The notes: a model not told the origin generated them from the sequence alone. 64,000 bases of DNA from Rhodococcus sp. P-2 (GCF_016598535.1 NZ_CP066779.1:5826053-5890052), one strand, 5' to 3'; shown: positions 19,974 through 28,948, numbered from the stretch's first letter. A program made the numbers and translations.

Positions 19974-20696
19974 TCAGCTGCCGTTGGCCAGGACACCGCT
20001 GATGATGTCTGAGATGAAGCCGGCCGGGTTGTCCAGGATGGAGGAGCCGGCCGAACCGGTTCCTCCCTCGCCGTCAGAAGAGCCGAAGCCCAGATCTGCA
20101 GAGCCCGATGCGGCCGCCTCGCCGGGGTTCTTGGCACGGATCTTGGCGTAGACGCCGCTGATGTTCTGGTCGGTGCCCCACAGCGAGATGCCGATGGAGC
20201 TGGGGAGCTCGACGTAAGTTCCCGGTTGTGCGTTGTCCGGAACCAGGTAGCTCACCTCGAAAGTGACCGTCTTGCTGCCGGTGATCGAGACATTCCAACC
20301 CGCATCGGGGATGGTGACGGTGCGCGCCGCATTGTCGACGGTGGGGGAGACCTTCTCGGTTTTCTGAGTCAGCCCGAGAAAGTGCCAGGAATCGATCGAG
20401 GCGCTGTCCTTGATGTATGTGTATCCGGCCGGAAAGCGGTCCACGAATTTGTTGACGAAGAAGTCCGGATGGCCGTTGGCCGAAACTGTGGTGCGGACAG
20501 TCAATTTCCCGCCGGGCGCCACTTCTCCGTCGCCCACGACGCTCTTGGTGATCGTGACCTGGTTCGAAGTCACGGTGCTGGTCTTCGGGTGCGCGGTATC
20601 TGCGTGCGCAGCGCCGGTGCTGATGAGAAGTCCGCTGGTTGCAAGCGCAGCGATTGCTACTCCGGTGAGTGTTTTACGCATTGAAAAACGTGACAT
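19974..20696 (-). CDS. Secreted protein with a single DUF11-like beta domain
   Basis: Exported protein of unknown function, 240 residues. GGAG lies a few bases upstream of the ATG at 20694-20696. A Sec signal peptide (about 1-32) ends at AHA or nearby (STGAAHADTAHP). The mature part starts with KSVVGDGEVAPGGKLTVRTTVSANG, a phrase typical of DUF11/cell-surface beta-sandwich repeats. It ends in a Gly/Ser-rich linker (SADLGFGSSDGEGGTGSAGS) and a short hydrophobic helix (ISDIISGVLANGS). A similarly built secreted protein is encoded divergently at 21005. Both may be cell-wall or capsule-associated. Confidence 0.75.
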   Translation of the reverse strand: MSRFSMRKTLTGVAIAALATSGLLISTGAAHADTAHPKTSTVTSNQVTITKSVVGDGEVAPGGKLTVRTTVSANGHPDFFVNKFVDRFPAGYTYIKDSASIDSWHFLGLTQKTEKVSPTVDNAARTVTIPDAGWNVSITGSKTVTFEVSYLVPDNAQPGTYVELPSSIGISLWGTDQNISGVYAKIRAKNPGEAAASGSADLGFGSSDGEGGTGSAGSSILDNPAGFISDIISGVLANGS

Positions 20697-21004
20697 GAAA
20701 TTCTCCGTTCGAGGGGTTCACGCTGACGGCGATGGGATGACTCTTCAAAGGTTGCGCCGTGGTAACCATTGAAACCTATCGGACGCTTGCCTATGTGTCA
20801 GTTCGGCAGAATTTGCGGAAAAGTCCGAATTGAGAGGACTTTTTCGATCTTGATTGCCTGCTGTTAACTGATTGGCGATCAATTCGGCGAAAAGCTGGGC
20901 GAATGTCCAGGTCGACTGTATCGTACTTCGAGAGTCGGGTTGCAACAAGTTCCAGTAATCAACGAATTCGGTTGTCCTGGAACCACTAAGAGTGGAGATT
21001 ATTC
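20697..21004. other. 308-base divergent intergenic region
   Basis: No gene recognised. The region is clearly AT-richer than its surroundings and must hold both promoters for the two secreted proteins. A small hairpin, CCACT-AAG-AGTGG (20983-20995), overlaps the ribosome binding site (GGAG, 20994-20997) of the rightward gene and could tune its translation. No -35/-10 pair was convincing. Confidence 0.5.
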
Positions 21005-21733
21005 GTGGCAAAGTTTGGATCCAGGAATCGTGGTCTGTCCACCGTCGGAGCTGGCTTGGGGGTGATCGCTCTTGCTGTGGGTGCAAGCGCGCTGGGCGCG
21101 GGAGTCGCGACTGCCGAGACCGCAACTTCTGGTGCCTACACATTTACTCGCACCGTGGACAATGCTTCCCCGAAGGTCGGCGACACGATCACCTACACGA
21201 CCGTTTCGAGCAAGAGCGGGCTCGAAGGGTACGTCAACCGGCTGACCGAGATCCATGCCGGCTGTCTCGAGTTCGTGCCGGGCTCGGCAAAGATTTCGAA
21301 GGTCATGGGTGGCCTCCCAGGTTTGGGAGGTGCCATCAAGGAAACGGTGGAATCCCCGAATACCTCGCAGTCGACCGCAACCACGAAGGTCTTCACAAGT
21401 AGCGGGTGGTACAACAACGGCAAGAACCCGATAACGATGAAGACCAGCTATGTCGTGAAGTGTGATCCGGGTACCTACGGCAGCGGGTTGACTGTCGGCG
21501 CGACACTCATGGGTGGTGGGGCCGGAACCAGCGCCAGCTTCCCTGAAATGGGTCCCACCATCGTGGTGCAGGCAACGGATCCGACCGGCCCAGGTACGGA
21601 TCCTGGTACTGATCCCGGAACCAACCCCGGCACGAACCCCGGAACGAACCCTGGAACCGGTGGCGGAACCGGATCGCTCGGCTCGTTGAGCGGTGGCCTG
21701 GGTTCCCTCAGCGGCCTGTTCGGCTCGAGTTAG
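21005..21733 (+). CDS. Secreted protein with Gly/Pro repeat tail
   Basis: Exported protein of unknown function, 242 residues from a GTG with GGAG upstream. The signal peptide (about 1-38) ends near GVATAETATSG. The mature domain (about 40-195) resembles the divergent neighbour in layout, with FTRTVDNASPKVGDTITYTT, typical of a DUF11-like beta-sandwich, and has two cysteines (AGCLEF, VKCDPG). A tail of five PGT(D/N) repeats precedes a Gly/Ser/Leu segment (LSGGLGSLSGLFGSS). The repeat tail may act as a wall-spanning spacer. The two divergent genes probably arose from one ancestor, which is inference from architecture. Confidence 0.75.
   Translation: MAKFGSRNRGLSTVGAGLGVIALAVGASALGAGVATAETATSGAYTFTRTVDNASPKVGDTITYTTVSSKSGLEGYVNRLTEIHAGCLEFVPGSAKISKVMGGLPGLGGAIKETVESPNTSQSTATTKVFTSSGWYNNGKNPITMKTSYVVKCDPGTYGSGLTVGATLMGGGAGTSASFPEMGPTIVVQATDPTGPGTDPGTDPGTNPGTNPGTNPGTGGGTGSLGSLSGGLGSLSGLFGSS
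21593..21652 (+). repeat. Five 12-base tandem repeats encoding PGTD/PGTN units
   Basis: Units beginning GGTACGGATCCT, GGTACTGATCCC, GGAACCAACCCC, GGCACGAACCCC and GGAACGAACCCT follow each other without gaps. They encode the Pro-Gly-Thr-Asp/Asn spacer of the secreted protein. Copy number could vary between strains by slippage. Confidence 0.85.
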
Positions 21734-21750
21734 CCGAGAATTGTGATACG

Positions 21751-21781
21751 GCGGGCCGAGACTGTCGAAGTCTCGGCCCGC
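21751..21781. terminator. Bidirectional hairpin terminator
   Basis: Perfect 13-bp inverted repeat (GCGGGCCGAGACT at 21751-21763, complement at 21769-21781) with a five-base loop, placed between the convergent ends of the secreted protein and the LpqN-like gene. No T-tract. Confidence 0.7.
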
Positions 21782-21821
21782 CGCGGTCGTTCGGTGATCA
21801 GGTGTTCAAATCTTTAGGCGC

Positions 21822-22499
21822 TCAGCCGAATTCGATGGAGGTATTGATTTCTTCCACCTGGTTGGAGGTCTGCATGTTCGTCGTGTCGGTGAACTGGTTT
21901 GCAAAGCTGACCAAGTAGACCGGCGAGTTGTCGTCGGCTTGGTAAGCAACGACTGTCATGACGGCGTAGAGCGGAACGTCCAGGTTTGGCGCTGTCCAGG
22001 TTCCGGAGAGGCGGAACCCCTGCTGTCCGTCGACGTCGATCTCGGTGTACTTCACCTCGGTCCATCCGTCGAGGGTGGCGATGGTTTCACGCGCAGCGGC
22101 AAGAACCTCGTCTTTTGTTGCGGTGCCTTGGTTTTCGACCGTCACCGTGGTGTTGGGCATGAAACCGCTGGGTTCCTGGCTGTTGCTGGACAACGCATCC
22201 GTAACGCCGGCAGGGATGTTCTCGCCGTGAGTCCAGCTCGGCGGGAGGCTGACGCTGATGCTCGGCGCTTCGGGGTCGTCGCCGGTTTCGATCGTCGTCC
22301 GTTCACCGATGAACGGTGTCCCGTCCCGCAAGGTTGGCGTCGCGGCAGCGGCAGACGGCGAAGATGCAGAACTTTCGGAGGCGGTGGTATCACTGGAGAC
22401 TGCGTCTCCGCTTTCCGAACTGCTGCATCCGGACAGGACGAGTGCAGCAGTGATCAGTGACGCTATTCCGAGAGCAAGTGTGCTGCTCTTAGGGCTCAT
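21822..22499 (-). CDS. LpqN/LpqT-like lipoprotein
   Basis: Exported lipoprotein, 225 residues from the ATG at 22497-22499 (MSPKSSTLALGIASL). The lipobox is LVLSGC (Cys about 25), followed by a long Ser/Ala/Thr-rich linker. The globular domain has SVSLPPSWTHGENIPAGV, DEVLAAARETIATLDGW and the FRLSGTWTAPN strand, a pattern typical of the LpqN family of mycolata (a Mog1/PsbP-like fold). The function of this family is poorly known; in mycobacteria members are surface lipoproteins. It lies between a terminator and the pxp operon; whether it is cotranscribed with pxpC is not visible. Confidence 0.78.
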   Translation of the reverse strand: MSPKSSTLALGIASLITAALVLSGCSSSESGDAVSSDTTASESSASSPSAAAATPTLRDGTPFIGERTTIETGDDPEAPSISVSLPPSWTHGENIPAGVTDALSSNSQEPSGFMPNTTVTVENQGTATKDEVLAAARETIATLDGWTEVKYTEIDVDGQQGFRLSGTWTAPNLDVPLYAVMTVVAYQADDNSPVYLVSFANQFTDTTNMQTSNQVEEINTSIEFG

Positions 22500-22576
22500 A
22501 GTGTGACAGTCCTTCAGGTTCTGGCGACGGCCGAGCGCCGCCGGCCGCATAGCTGGCGCGGCTGAGACTATCAGCG

Positions 22577-23449
22577 CTAGGACGGCCGAGTAGTGGCCTT
22601 CAAGGTAATGGTGCTGCCGGGCCGCAACTGTGCCAACGACGCAATCCCCGCGTCGGACACTACAGCGATGACCGGGTATCCGCCGGTCACGGGATGGTCG
22701 GCCAGAAACACGACGGGCTGTCCGCCCGGCGGCACCTGGATGGATCCCATCACGACGCCTTCGCTCGGCAGTTCCTCGGTGCGAGAGCGATGCAAAGGCC
22801 CCTGCCCCTGCAACCGGACGCCGACTCGGTTGGTGTGTTCGGTGACTTTCCATGTGGTGTGAAGGAGCGCGTGAACGGATGCGGCGGTGAACCAGGAATT
22901 TCGGGGGCCGAGCGTGATCTCGATCGGAACTGGGCCGAGCGCAGGTGCCGGCGGTGGAATCAATTCTTCGGTGGGCCACGTTCCTTCTTCGGCCCCGAGG
23001 AGGAGTAGATCGCCGGCGGCGAGCGGCGGAGGCCCGAGTCCGGAGAGTGTGTCGGTGGATCTGCTGCCGAGTACCTGCGGGACGTCGACGCCACCGCGTG
23101 CAGAGATATACGTTCTCAACCCGGTTGTGCTGTAACCCAATTCGAGAATGCTGCCACCGCCAAGGTGGATGCTCGCGTAGTCAGGTGCCGGCTGTCCGTC
23201 GACGGTCAGCGGCACCCGCGCGCCTGTTGCTGCCACCGTCATCGAACCGACGGCCCGCATAGCGAAACCCCCAGTGGTGACTTCGATGGTTGCTGCTCGA
23301 AAAGTGTTGCCTACGAGTCTGTTAGCGCTGTCGTGCGAGACCATGTCGACGGCGCCGGATCTGCCGACCCCGAGGGCGCCGTAGCCCGTCCGCCCGCGGT
23401 CCTGAACTGTGGCGAGCGGGCCGGTACGCACTACCTCGAGCCAGGCCAT
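22577..23449 (-). CDS. pxpC: 5-oxoprolinase subunit C (biotin-dependent carboxylase-like, KipA family)
   Basis: Third subunit of the ATP-dependent 5-oxoprolinase that opens pyroglutamate to glutamate; 290 residues from the ATG at 23447-23449 (MAWLEVVRTGPL). GGGAG lies upstream; a TTG at 23470 is possible but weaker. Family motifs include TVQDRGRTGYGALGV, GAVDMVSHDSANRLVGN and FLADHPVTGGYPVIA. It follows pxpB after 57 bases, a gap that contains part of a short direct repeat. It works with PxpA and PxpB. Confidence 0.92.
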   Translation of the reverse strand: MAWLEVVRTGPLATVQDRGRTGYGALGVGRSGAVDMVSHDSANRLVGNTFRAATIEVTTGGFAMRAVGSMTVAATGARVPLTVDGQPAPDYASIHLGGGSILELGYSTTGLRTYISARGGVDVPQVLGSRSTDTLSGLGPPPLAAGDLLLLGAEEGTWPTEELIPPPAPALGPVPIEITLGPRNSWFTAASVHALLHTTWKVTEHTNRVGVRLQGQGPLHRSRTEELPSEGVVMGSIQVPPGGQPVVFLADHPVTGGYPVIAVVSDAGIASLAQLRPGSTITLKATTRPS

Positions 23450-23481
23450 GAATCCATTCTCCCGCAACAACGCGGTGAAGA

Positions 23482-23512
23482 CACCAAAATCATGCTTGCA
23501 CCAAAATCATGC
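23482..23512. repeat. Short direct repeat across the pxpB stop codon
   Basis: CACCAAAATCATGC occurs at 23482-23495 and 23499-23512, a 17-base period. The second copy includes the pxpB TGA stop (23507-23509). It looks like a small local duplication at the end of pxpB and has no obvious function. Confidence 0.6.
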
Positions 23513-24121
23513 ACGGACAAAGGTGACTGTGGTGCCGGGTAGAAGCAATGCCGGCGGTCGACGCTCGGCATCCCACACCGACAGTTCCGTCGTTCCGATC
23601 AACTGCCAGCCGCCCGGGGAACTGCGCGGGTAGACGCCCGAGAACGGTCCGGCCAACCCGACTGCACCAGCCGGGACCTGCCTGCGCGGGTCCGATCGAC
23701 GTGGAACCTCGAGCTTTCTCTCGTTGCTGGTCAGATATGCGAAGCCAGGGGCGAAACCGATGAACGCGACGGTCCACGACGCAGCCGTGTGAGCATCGAT
23801 CACACCGTCGACCCCGAGTCCGGTCAGCTTGCCCACCTCTACGAGATCGGCGCCGTCGTAGCGGACCGGAATCTCGACAGCAGGCCCACTCTCATCTGCT
23901 GTGAGTTCGATCGGTACTGCCCCACGGACCCATTTCTCCACGAGTTTGTGTCCGGTGATCGCGTTGTCGTACTCGATCAATATGGTTCGCGCCGCGGGAA
24001 TCAGGTCGATCACTCCGGGGATCCGACTGGCGTCGAGAGCCCTGAAGTTGCCCAGCACGCTCGGCCGTTCGTCGTATTCGACGAGGACTGCGGATTCACC
24101 GGCTGGCAGGATCGTGATCAT
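23507..24121 (-). CDS. pxpB: 5-oxoprolinase subunit B (KipI family)
   Basis: Second subunit of 5-oxoprolinase, 204 residues. The allophanate-hydrolase subunit 1-like fold is shown by [27 protein letters not shown], the motif GFAPGFAYL (about 119-127) and the C-terminal [15 protein letters not shown]. The start overlaps the pxpA stop by ATGA, so the pair is coupled. In Bacillus the homologue KipI also inhibits sporulation kinase A; there is no sign of such a role here. Confidence 0.94.
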   Translation of the reverse strand: MITILPAGESAVLVEYDERPSVLGNFRALDASRIPGVIDLIPAARTILIEYDNAITGHKLVEKWVRGAVPIELTADESGPAVEIPVRYDGADLVEVGKLTGLGVDGVIDAHTAASWTVAFIGFAPGFAYLTSNERKLEVPRRSDPRRQVPAGAVGLAGPFSGVYPRSSPGGWQLIGTTELSVWDAERRPPALLLPGTTVTFVRA

Positions 24122-24879
24122 GTGAAGGGCGTGATCTCGACGTCGGAGGATTCGAGGAGAGCGCGGATCGCTGCGGCCATGTCGACAGCTGCCGGGCTGT
24201 CACCGTGGACGCACACCGATGCTGCGGCGACTTTCACCGTGCTTCCGTCGACTGCGTCCAACTCGCCGTCGACGACCATTCGCCGAACCCGTTCTGCAAC
24301 CAGCGTCGGGTCGTGCAGAACGGCGCCGGACTCGGTGCGGGGAACCAGGGTGCCTTCCGCCGTGTACGCGCGATCGGCAAAAGCCTCGGCGACGATCTCG
24401 AGGCCGGCCTCTCGAGCCTCTTCCAGAAACACCGAACCCGGTAGTCCGAGAACGGGTAGCGAACTGTCGTAGGCGACGACAGCGGCGACGACCGCCCGTG
24501 CTTGCCGACGGTGATGGACTATTGCGTTGTAAAGCGCGCCGTGGGGTTTGACGTACGTGACCCGCGATCCGGAGACACGAGCCAAACCGTCGAGCGCTCC
24601 TATTTGATAAATGACGTCGGCGGTGAGGTCCTTCGGGGACATGTCGATGAAGCGTCTCCCGAAACCGGCGAGGTCTCGGTAACCCACCTGCGCGCCGATC
24701 CGCACGCCGCGGGTGGCTGCGGATTCGCAAGTCGCCCACAGCGTTGTCGGGTCCCCGGCATGGAATCCGCAGGCGATGTTCGCGCTGGTGACAAGTTCGA
24801 GCATGGCGTCGTCGTCGCCCAGGGTCCAGGCTCCGAAGCCCTCGCCGAGGTCGCTGTTCAGATCAACGCTGTAGCCCAT
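24118..24879 (-). CDS. pxpA: 5-oxoprolinase subunit A (LamB/YcsF family)
   Basis: First gene of the pxp operon, 253 residues. YcsF-family motifs are in order: [33 protein letters not shown] and [10 protein letters not shown]. Conserved Asp, His and Glu residues in these motifs form the putative active site. With PxpB and PxpC it converts 5-oxoproline, an unavoidable damage product of glutamine and glutamate, to glutamate using ATP. The operon starts 49 bases from the zinc permease gene on the same strand, so read-through from znuB is possible. Confidence 0.95.
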   Translation of the reverse strand: MGYSVDLNSDLGEGFGAWTLGDDDAMLELVTSANIACGFHAGDPTTLWATCESAATRGVRIGAQVGYRDLAGFGRRFIDMSPKDLTADVIYQIGALDGLARVSGSRVTYVKPHGALYNAIVHHRRQARAVVAAVVAYDSSLPVLGLPGSVFLEEAREAGLEIVAEAFADRAYTAEGTLVPRTESGAVLHDPTLVAERVRRMVVDGELDAVDGSTVKVAAASVCVHGDSPAAVDMAAAIRALLESSDVEITPFT

Positions 24880-24928
24880 ACCTCGATTCTAGGTACATGA
24901 GCTTCGAGATATGCGTGGCTCTCGGTGT

Positions 24929-25810
24929 TCAGGCGTGCGCCGGAATCCGTCCGGCATTCTTGCGACGTGCGGATCCGAAGAGTCGGCATATCAGGTAGAT
25001 CACGAACGAGACCGAGGTGACGAAACTCGAGACGGGAACGCCGGGTGCCAGCGAGAGAAGGATGCCGCCGACGGCTGCCAGTTCGGCGAACACGACGGAG
25101 AGGATCGTGGCCTTGAGTGGGCTTGCCGTGACGTACGCGGCGGCCGCTGCGGGGGTGATCAGCAGCGACATCACCAGCAGCGCGCCGACGATCTGCACGC
25201 CCAGTGCTGCGGTGATGCCGACCAACACGGCGAACACGATCGACAGTGCCCGAACCGGAACACCGCGAGCTGCAGCAACTTCGGGGTCGGTGCTCGCGAA
25301 CAGCAAAGGGCGGTAGATGAATCCGAGTGTGCCGATCACGATGACCGCGCACAGCAGCAGAAGTTCGAGACCACTGTTTCCCGGCGCCACGATCTGTCCG
25401 ACCAGCAGTGAGAAGCTGGTTCCCGTGCGACCGTCGTATGCCCACAGGAACAACACCGACAGGCCGAGACCGAAAGCCATGATCACGCCGATCACCGAAT
25501 CCCGGTCCCGCGCTTTCGCTCCCAGCAGTCCGAACAGCACCGCGGCGACGACCGAACCGACGATGGCACCGAAGCCGACGCCCACACCGACGAGAAGTGC
25601 GGCCGATGCGCCGGTCAGTGACAACTCGCTCGTGCCGTGCACCGAGAACGACATCTGACGACTCACGATGAGCGGACCGATGATGCCTGCCAGCAATCCG
25701 AGGATGGCACCGGCGATTAACGCCTGTTGGACGAAGTCGTACTGCAGTAGATCGACGGTGGCGGACACGTCGAACATCCGCGACATCGCGTCGGTGAACT
25801 TGTTACTCAC
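24929..25810 (-). CDS. znuB: Zinc/manganese ABC transporter permease (ZnuB family)
   Basis: Membrane permease of the metal ABC-3 family, 293 residues with about eight hydrophobic helices. It has the family phrase HGTSELSLTGASAALLVG, with the His that lies in the metal path, and later GVQIVGALLVMSLLITPAAAA. The start overlaps the ATPase stop by ATGA. The Zur-like site upstream of the binding-protein gene, and the His-rich loop in that protein, favour zinc over manganese. Confidence 0.93.
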   Translation of the reverse strand: MSNKFTDAMSRMFDVSATVDLLQYDFVQQALIAGAILGLLAGIIGPLIVSRQMSFSVHGTSELSLTGASAALLVGVGVGFGAIVGSVVAAVLFGLLGAKARDRDSVIGVIMAFGLGLSVLFLWAYDGRTGTSFSLLVGQIVAPGNSGLELLLLCAVIVIGTLGFIYRPLLFASTDPEVAAARGVPVRALSIVFAVLVGITAALGVQIVGALLVMSLLITPAAAAAYVTASPLKATILSVVFAELAAVGGILLSLAPGVPVSSFVTSVSFVIYLICRLFGSARRKNAGRIPAHA

Positions 25811-26730
25811 TGGTGGTGATCCTCATCAGAATGGTGAACGCCTTCTCCCGGGCGTAGTCCGCCGGCGCTGCCGAGTGCGTCGATGGCGTCTCCGGTGCCG
25901 ATCACGACGAGACGGCCACGAACCTGCAACACTTCGACGTCGGTGTTGTACAGATCCGAGAGAACCTCGGACGTCATCACTTCGGCCGGCGTCCCGATCC
26001 GGAATTTGCCGTCCACCAGATAGAGCACTCGATCCACCAACGGCAGGATCGGATTGATCTCGTGCGTCACGAACAGCACCGCGGTGTCATGGCTGCGCCG
26101 ACGCTTGTCGATCAGCGTCGAGACCAGGTGCTGGTTGGCGAGGTCGAGGCTGAGTAGCGGCTCGTCGCACAGCAGGATCCGCGGGTCGCCGACCAAAGCC
26201 TGCGCGATCCGCAGTCGCTGCTGCTCGCCGCCGGACATGGAACCGATAGGAGCGTCGGCAAACGACTGGGCACTGACCTGTGCGATGGCGTCGTCGACGA
26301 TCTTGCGGCGACGACCCCGACGCAGTAACCCCGTACCCCACTGGTGACCGTCGACGCCGAGGCCGACCAGGTCGCGGCCGCGGAGCGGGAGGCCGTCGTC
26401 GATGGATTTCTGCTGCGGGATGTACCCGACGTGTGAATTCCCGGCCCGTGCCGGCGTGCCGACGATCTGTGCGCTACCGCCGCTGAGTTGCAGTTGGCCC
26501 AGCAGAATCTTCAGGAGCGAGGTCTTGCCCGACCCGTTCGGTCCGAGTACGGCGATGAACTCACCTGGCTGTACCTCGAGGTCGAGTCCGTCCCAGAGGG
26601 TGCGGGCGCCGAAAGACAATCGAGCACCCTTCAGCGTCACAGCGGGCACGGTGTTACCTGAAGGCACGGTGTTTCCTGAAGGCACGGTGTTACCCGGAGG
26701 CACAGGAGTATTCGCGGAAGTTTCTGTCAC
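25807..26730 (-). CDS. znuC: Zinc ABC transporter ATPase (ZnuC)
   Basis: Cytoplasmic ATPase of the zinc importer, 307 residues from a GTG at 26730. Walker A GPNGSGKTSL, signature MSGGEQQRLRIAQAL, Walker B ILLCDEPLLSLD and switch His VTHE are intact. The first 35 residues are unusual: a low-complexity extension with PSGNTVP-type repeats encoded by an 18-base tandem repeat (26645-26698). The conserved fold begins only at VTLKGARLSFGARTL. No in-frame start between the repeat and the fold was identified, so the extension is probably translated. It lies 39 bases after znuA. Confidence 0.93.
   Translation of the reverse strand: MTETSANTPVPPGNTVPSGNTVPSGNTVPAVTLKGARLSFGARTLWDGLDLEVQPGEFIAVLGPNGSGKTSLLKILLGQLQLSGGSAQIVGTPARAGNSHVGYIPQQKSIDDGLPLRGRDLVGLGVDGHQWGTGLLRRGRRRKIVDDAIAQVSAQSFADAPIGSMSGGEQQRLRIAQALVGDPRILLCDEPLLSLDLANQHLVSTLIDKRRRSHDTAVLFVTHEINPILPLVDRVLYLVDGKFRIGTPAEVMTSEVLSDLYNTDVEVLQVRGRLVVIGTGDAIDALGSAGGLRPGEGVHHSDEDHHQ
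26645..26698 (-). repeat. Three 18-base tandem repeats at the 5' end of znuC
   Basis: Units on the plus strand are GGCACGGTGTTACCTGAA, GGCACGGTGTTTCCTGAA and GGCACGGTGTTACCCGGA, in frame with znuC. They encode the repeated Pro-(Ser/Gly)-Gly-Asn-Thr-Val motif. Length variation by slippage would keep the frame. Confidence 0.85.
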
Positions 26731-26769
26731 AAGCCGATCGGTTCTTCTCGGAAATGGTGGGGCAAATAA

Positions 26770-27720
26770 TTACTGGGCAGAGAGGGCGTTTGCGAGCGAC
26801 TCCGCGGTCTGCGTCTGCCACTGAATGTAGTCCAGGCCCTCGGGGAGAGTCTCCGTAACCTCGACGACGGGCACTCCGGCGGTTTCGGCTGTGGTGCGCA
26901 TGTCCTGGGTCACTTTGTCCTGCGTCTGGATGTTGTAGACCAGTGCGCGGGCCTGCTTCTCCGAGAGGAGTTGCCGGGTTGCGGCGATTGCGGCGGGTGA
27001 CGGATCGTTGCCGTCTTCGATGGCACTGGTGAACTCCTCGGGAGTTGCGTCCTTCAGTTCAGCTGCGACCAGGAGGTAGTGCGCGATCGGCTCGGTCTGA
27101 GCCACCGGTGCGCCCGCGTGGGCAGCGGCGATGGAATCGGTGATCGCGGTGACGCCTGCGAGCTTCTGGCTGTATGCCTTCGCATTGTCCTCGTAGGTCG
27201 CCGCGTTGTCCGGATCGAGAGCGCTCAGCTGATCGGCAACCGAATGTGCGACGGCGTCGACGGTCGGGATGTCGAACCAGACGTGTTCGTTGACTGCGCC
27301 GTGGGTGTGACCGTCATGCGATTCGCCCGCGGTTTCGCCGGCGTGGATGCCGCCGTCGAGCAGGTTGTAGGCGTTGACCGTCTTCTGCTCGCCCTTGCCT
27401 GCGTCGAGGACGTCGGTGATGAACTGGTCGTAGCCGCCACCGTTGTAGACGACGAGCGATGCGTCGGTGATCTTGGCGGCATCGGCGGGCGTCGCCTCGA
27501 ACGAGTGCGGGTCCGCGGACGGTTCGTTGATGATCGACGTCACGGTCAGCTTGTCGCCGGCGACGGCCTGCGCGACGTCGCCCCACACGTTCGTCGATGC
27601 GACGACGGTGATGCCGTCGTCCTTCGAGGAGGTTGAGCTGCACGCGGTGAGCGCGAATGCTGCGGCGACCGAGACGGCCGCGAGGGCGGTGGCGGTGCGG
27701 AATTTCGACGACGAACGCAC
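26770..27720 (-). CDS. znuA: Zinc-binding lipoprotein (ZnuA/TroA class)
   Basis: High-affinity metal-binding lipoprotein, 316 residues. The lipobox is FALTAC (Cys about 27). Metal ligands of the TroA fold are visible: first His in DPHSFEATPAD, a His-rich flexible loop (GESHDGHTHGAVNEHVWFD), a further His in EPIAHYLLVA, and the C-terminal Asp/Glu region before TLPEGLDYIQWQ. The His loop is typical of zinc-specific members. It is first in znuACB; the Zur-like palindrome 40 bases upstream suggests repression when zinc is plentiful. Confidence 0.94.
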   Translation of the reverse strand: MRSSSKFRTATALAAVSVAAAFALTACSSTSSKDDGITVVASTNVWGDVAQAVAGDKLTVTSIINEPSADPHSFEATPADAAKITDASLVVYNGGGYDQFITDVLDAGKGEQKTVNAYNLLDGGIHAGETAGESHDGHTHGAVNEHVWFDIPTVDAVAHSVADQLSALDPDNAATYEDNAKAYSQKLAGVTAITDSIAAAHAGAPVAQTEPIAHYLLVAAELKDATPEEFTSAIEDGNDPSPAAIAATRQLLSEKQARALVYNIQTQDKVTQDMRTTAETAGVPVVEVTETLPEGLDYIQWQTQTAESLANALSAQ

Positions 27721-27759
27721 GTGCTTTTCTCCTGAACAAAGGCTGGGCTAAATGCTATT

Positions 27760-27772
27760 GGAAACCGTTACC
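27760..27772. promoter_or_regulatory. Putative Zur operator upstream of znuA
   Basis: GGAAACCGTTACC is a near-palindrome (five of six base pairs symmetric around a central C) located 40 bases before the znuA start. Its AAAC/GTT core is in the style of actinobacterial zinc-uptake-regulator sites. Assignment rests on position and symmetry, not on a matrix score. Confidence 0.45.
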
Positions 27773-27859
27773 GTTACACATTAGCGCATAGTCGCTGGTA
27801 GTTCACCTTCGGTTCAGCCCCAACGCGCCGTCTGCGGGCACTACGGCTAACGTCCGTTT

Positions 27860-28948
27860 ATGCCCCGGTCCCGTCAGCCACGCCGTCAAGCCACTTTGGC
27901 GTCGCTTGCCGCCGAGCTCAATGTGTCGAGAACTACAGTCTCGAACGCGTACAACCGACCCGATCAGCTCTCCGTCGAGCTACGGGATCGAGTGCTCCAA
28001 GCGGCCAAGCGACGCGGATATCCCGGACCCGATCCGGTCGCCCGCTCCTTGCGAACTCGCAAAGCCGGCGCCGTCGGTCTTCTGCTCACCGAAGCACTCA
28101 GTTATTCGTTCCGTGACCCGGCCGCCATGAGCTTCCTTGCCGGTCTCTCGGAATCGTGTGAGGACGCCGGCCAGGGCTTGCTGCTCATCCCGGCCGGGCC
28201 TGGCCGCGACGAGGTGGATGCTGCAGCCGTGGTCCAGCAGGCGGGTGTCGACGGCTTTGTCGTCTACTCCGTGGCCGACGACGATCCGTATCTCGCTGCC
28301 GTGCTCGAGCGTCACATTCCGATCGTCGTGTGCGACCAGCCTCGTGAGATCCCCGGTGCGTCTCTCGTGGGCATCGACGACCGCGCTGCCATGCGCAAGG
28401 TCGCCGATTACCTCATCGGTCTCGGACACCGCGACATCGGCGTGCTCTGCATGAGGCTGGGGCGCGACCGGATGGACGGCGTGGTCAGCCAGGAACGACT
28501 CAAGTCCCCGCACTTCCACGTCCAGCGTGAGCGGATCGAAGGCGTGCGCGACGCGATGGTGGCGGCCGACATGGACCCACTCTCACTCACGGTGATCGAG
28601 CGGTACGTCCACACATCGCAGTCCGGGCACTCGGCGGCGGCGGAAGCTCTCGCGACCAACCCTGAGATCACCGCACTGGTCTGCACCACCGACGTGCTGG
28701 CTCTCGGCGCCTTGGACTGGGCGCGCTGGCAGGGCATCGATGTACCTGGCCAACTGTCGATCACCGGATTCGACGGCGTCGACGAGGCGCTGCGCGAATC
28801 GCTGACAACGGTGCGCCAGCCCCAGGAAGAGAAGGGCCGACGCGCCGGTGCGCTCCTGATGTCGCCGTCCGGATCCGGCGTCCCGATCGTCGAGATGCTC
28901 GACACCGAACTACTGACAGGACGAACATCAGGTCGGATCCGGGTGTAG
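27860..28948 (+). CDS. LacI family transcriptional regulator
   Basis: 362 residues. The N-terminal LacI helix-turn-helix reads ATLASLAAELNVSRTTVSNAYN, followed by the hinge helix region PDPVARSLRTRKAGAVG. The effector domain is of the periplasmic-binding type (GFVVYSVADDDPYLAAVLER, ending SITGFDGVDEALRESLTTVRQP). No clear ribosome binding site precedes the ATG, and a TAAC-containing -10-like stretch is close to it, so the mRNA may be leaderless. M. tuberculosis has a LacI regulator (Rv3575c) beside kstR; this is probably its counterpart. The effector is unknown; the adjacent trehalose gene is a candidate target. Confidence 0.88.
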   Translation: MPRSRQPRRQATLASLAAELNVSRTTVSNAYNRPDQLSVELRDRVLQAAKRRGYPGPDPVARSLRTRKAGAVGLLLTEALSYSFRDPAAMSFLAGLSESCEDAGQGLLLIPAGPGRDEVDAAAVVQQAGVDGFVVYSVADDDPYLAAVLERHIPIVVCDQPREIPGASLVGIDDRAAMRKVADYLIGLGHRDIGVLCMRLGRDRMDGVVSQERLKSPHFHVQRERIEGVRDAMVAADMDPLSLTVIERYVHTSQSGHSAAAEALATNPEITALVCTTDVLALGALDWARWQGIDVPGQLSITGFDGVDEALRESLTTVRQPQEEKGRRAGALLMSPSGSGVPIVEMLDTELLTGRTSGRIRV

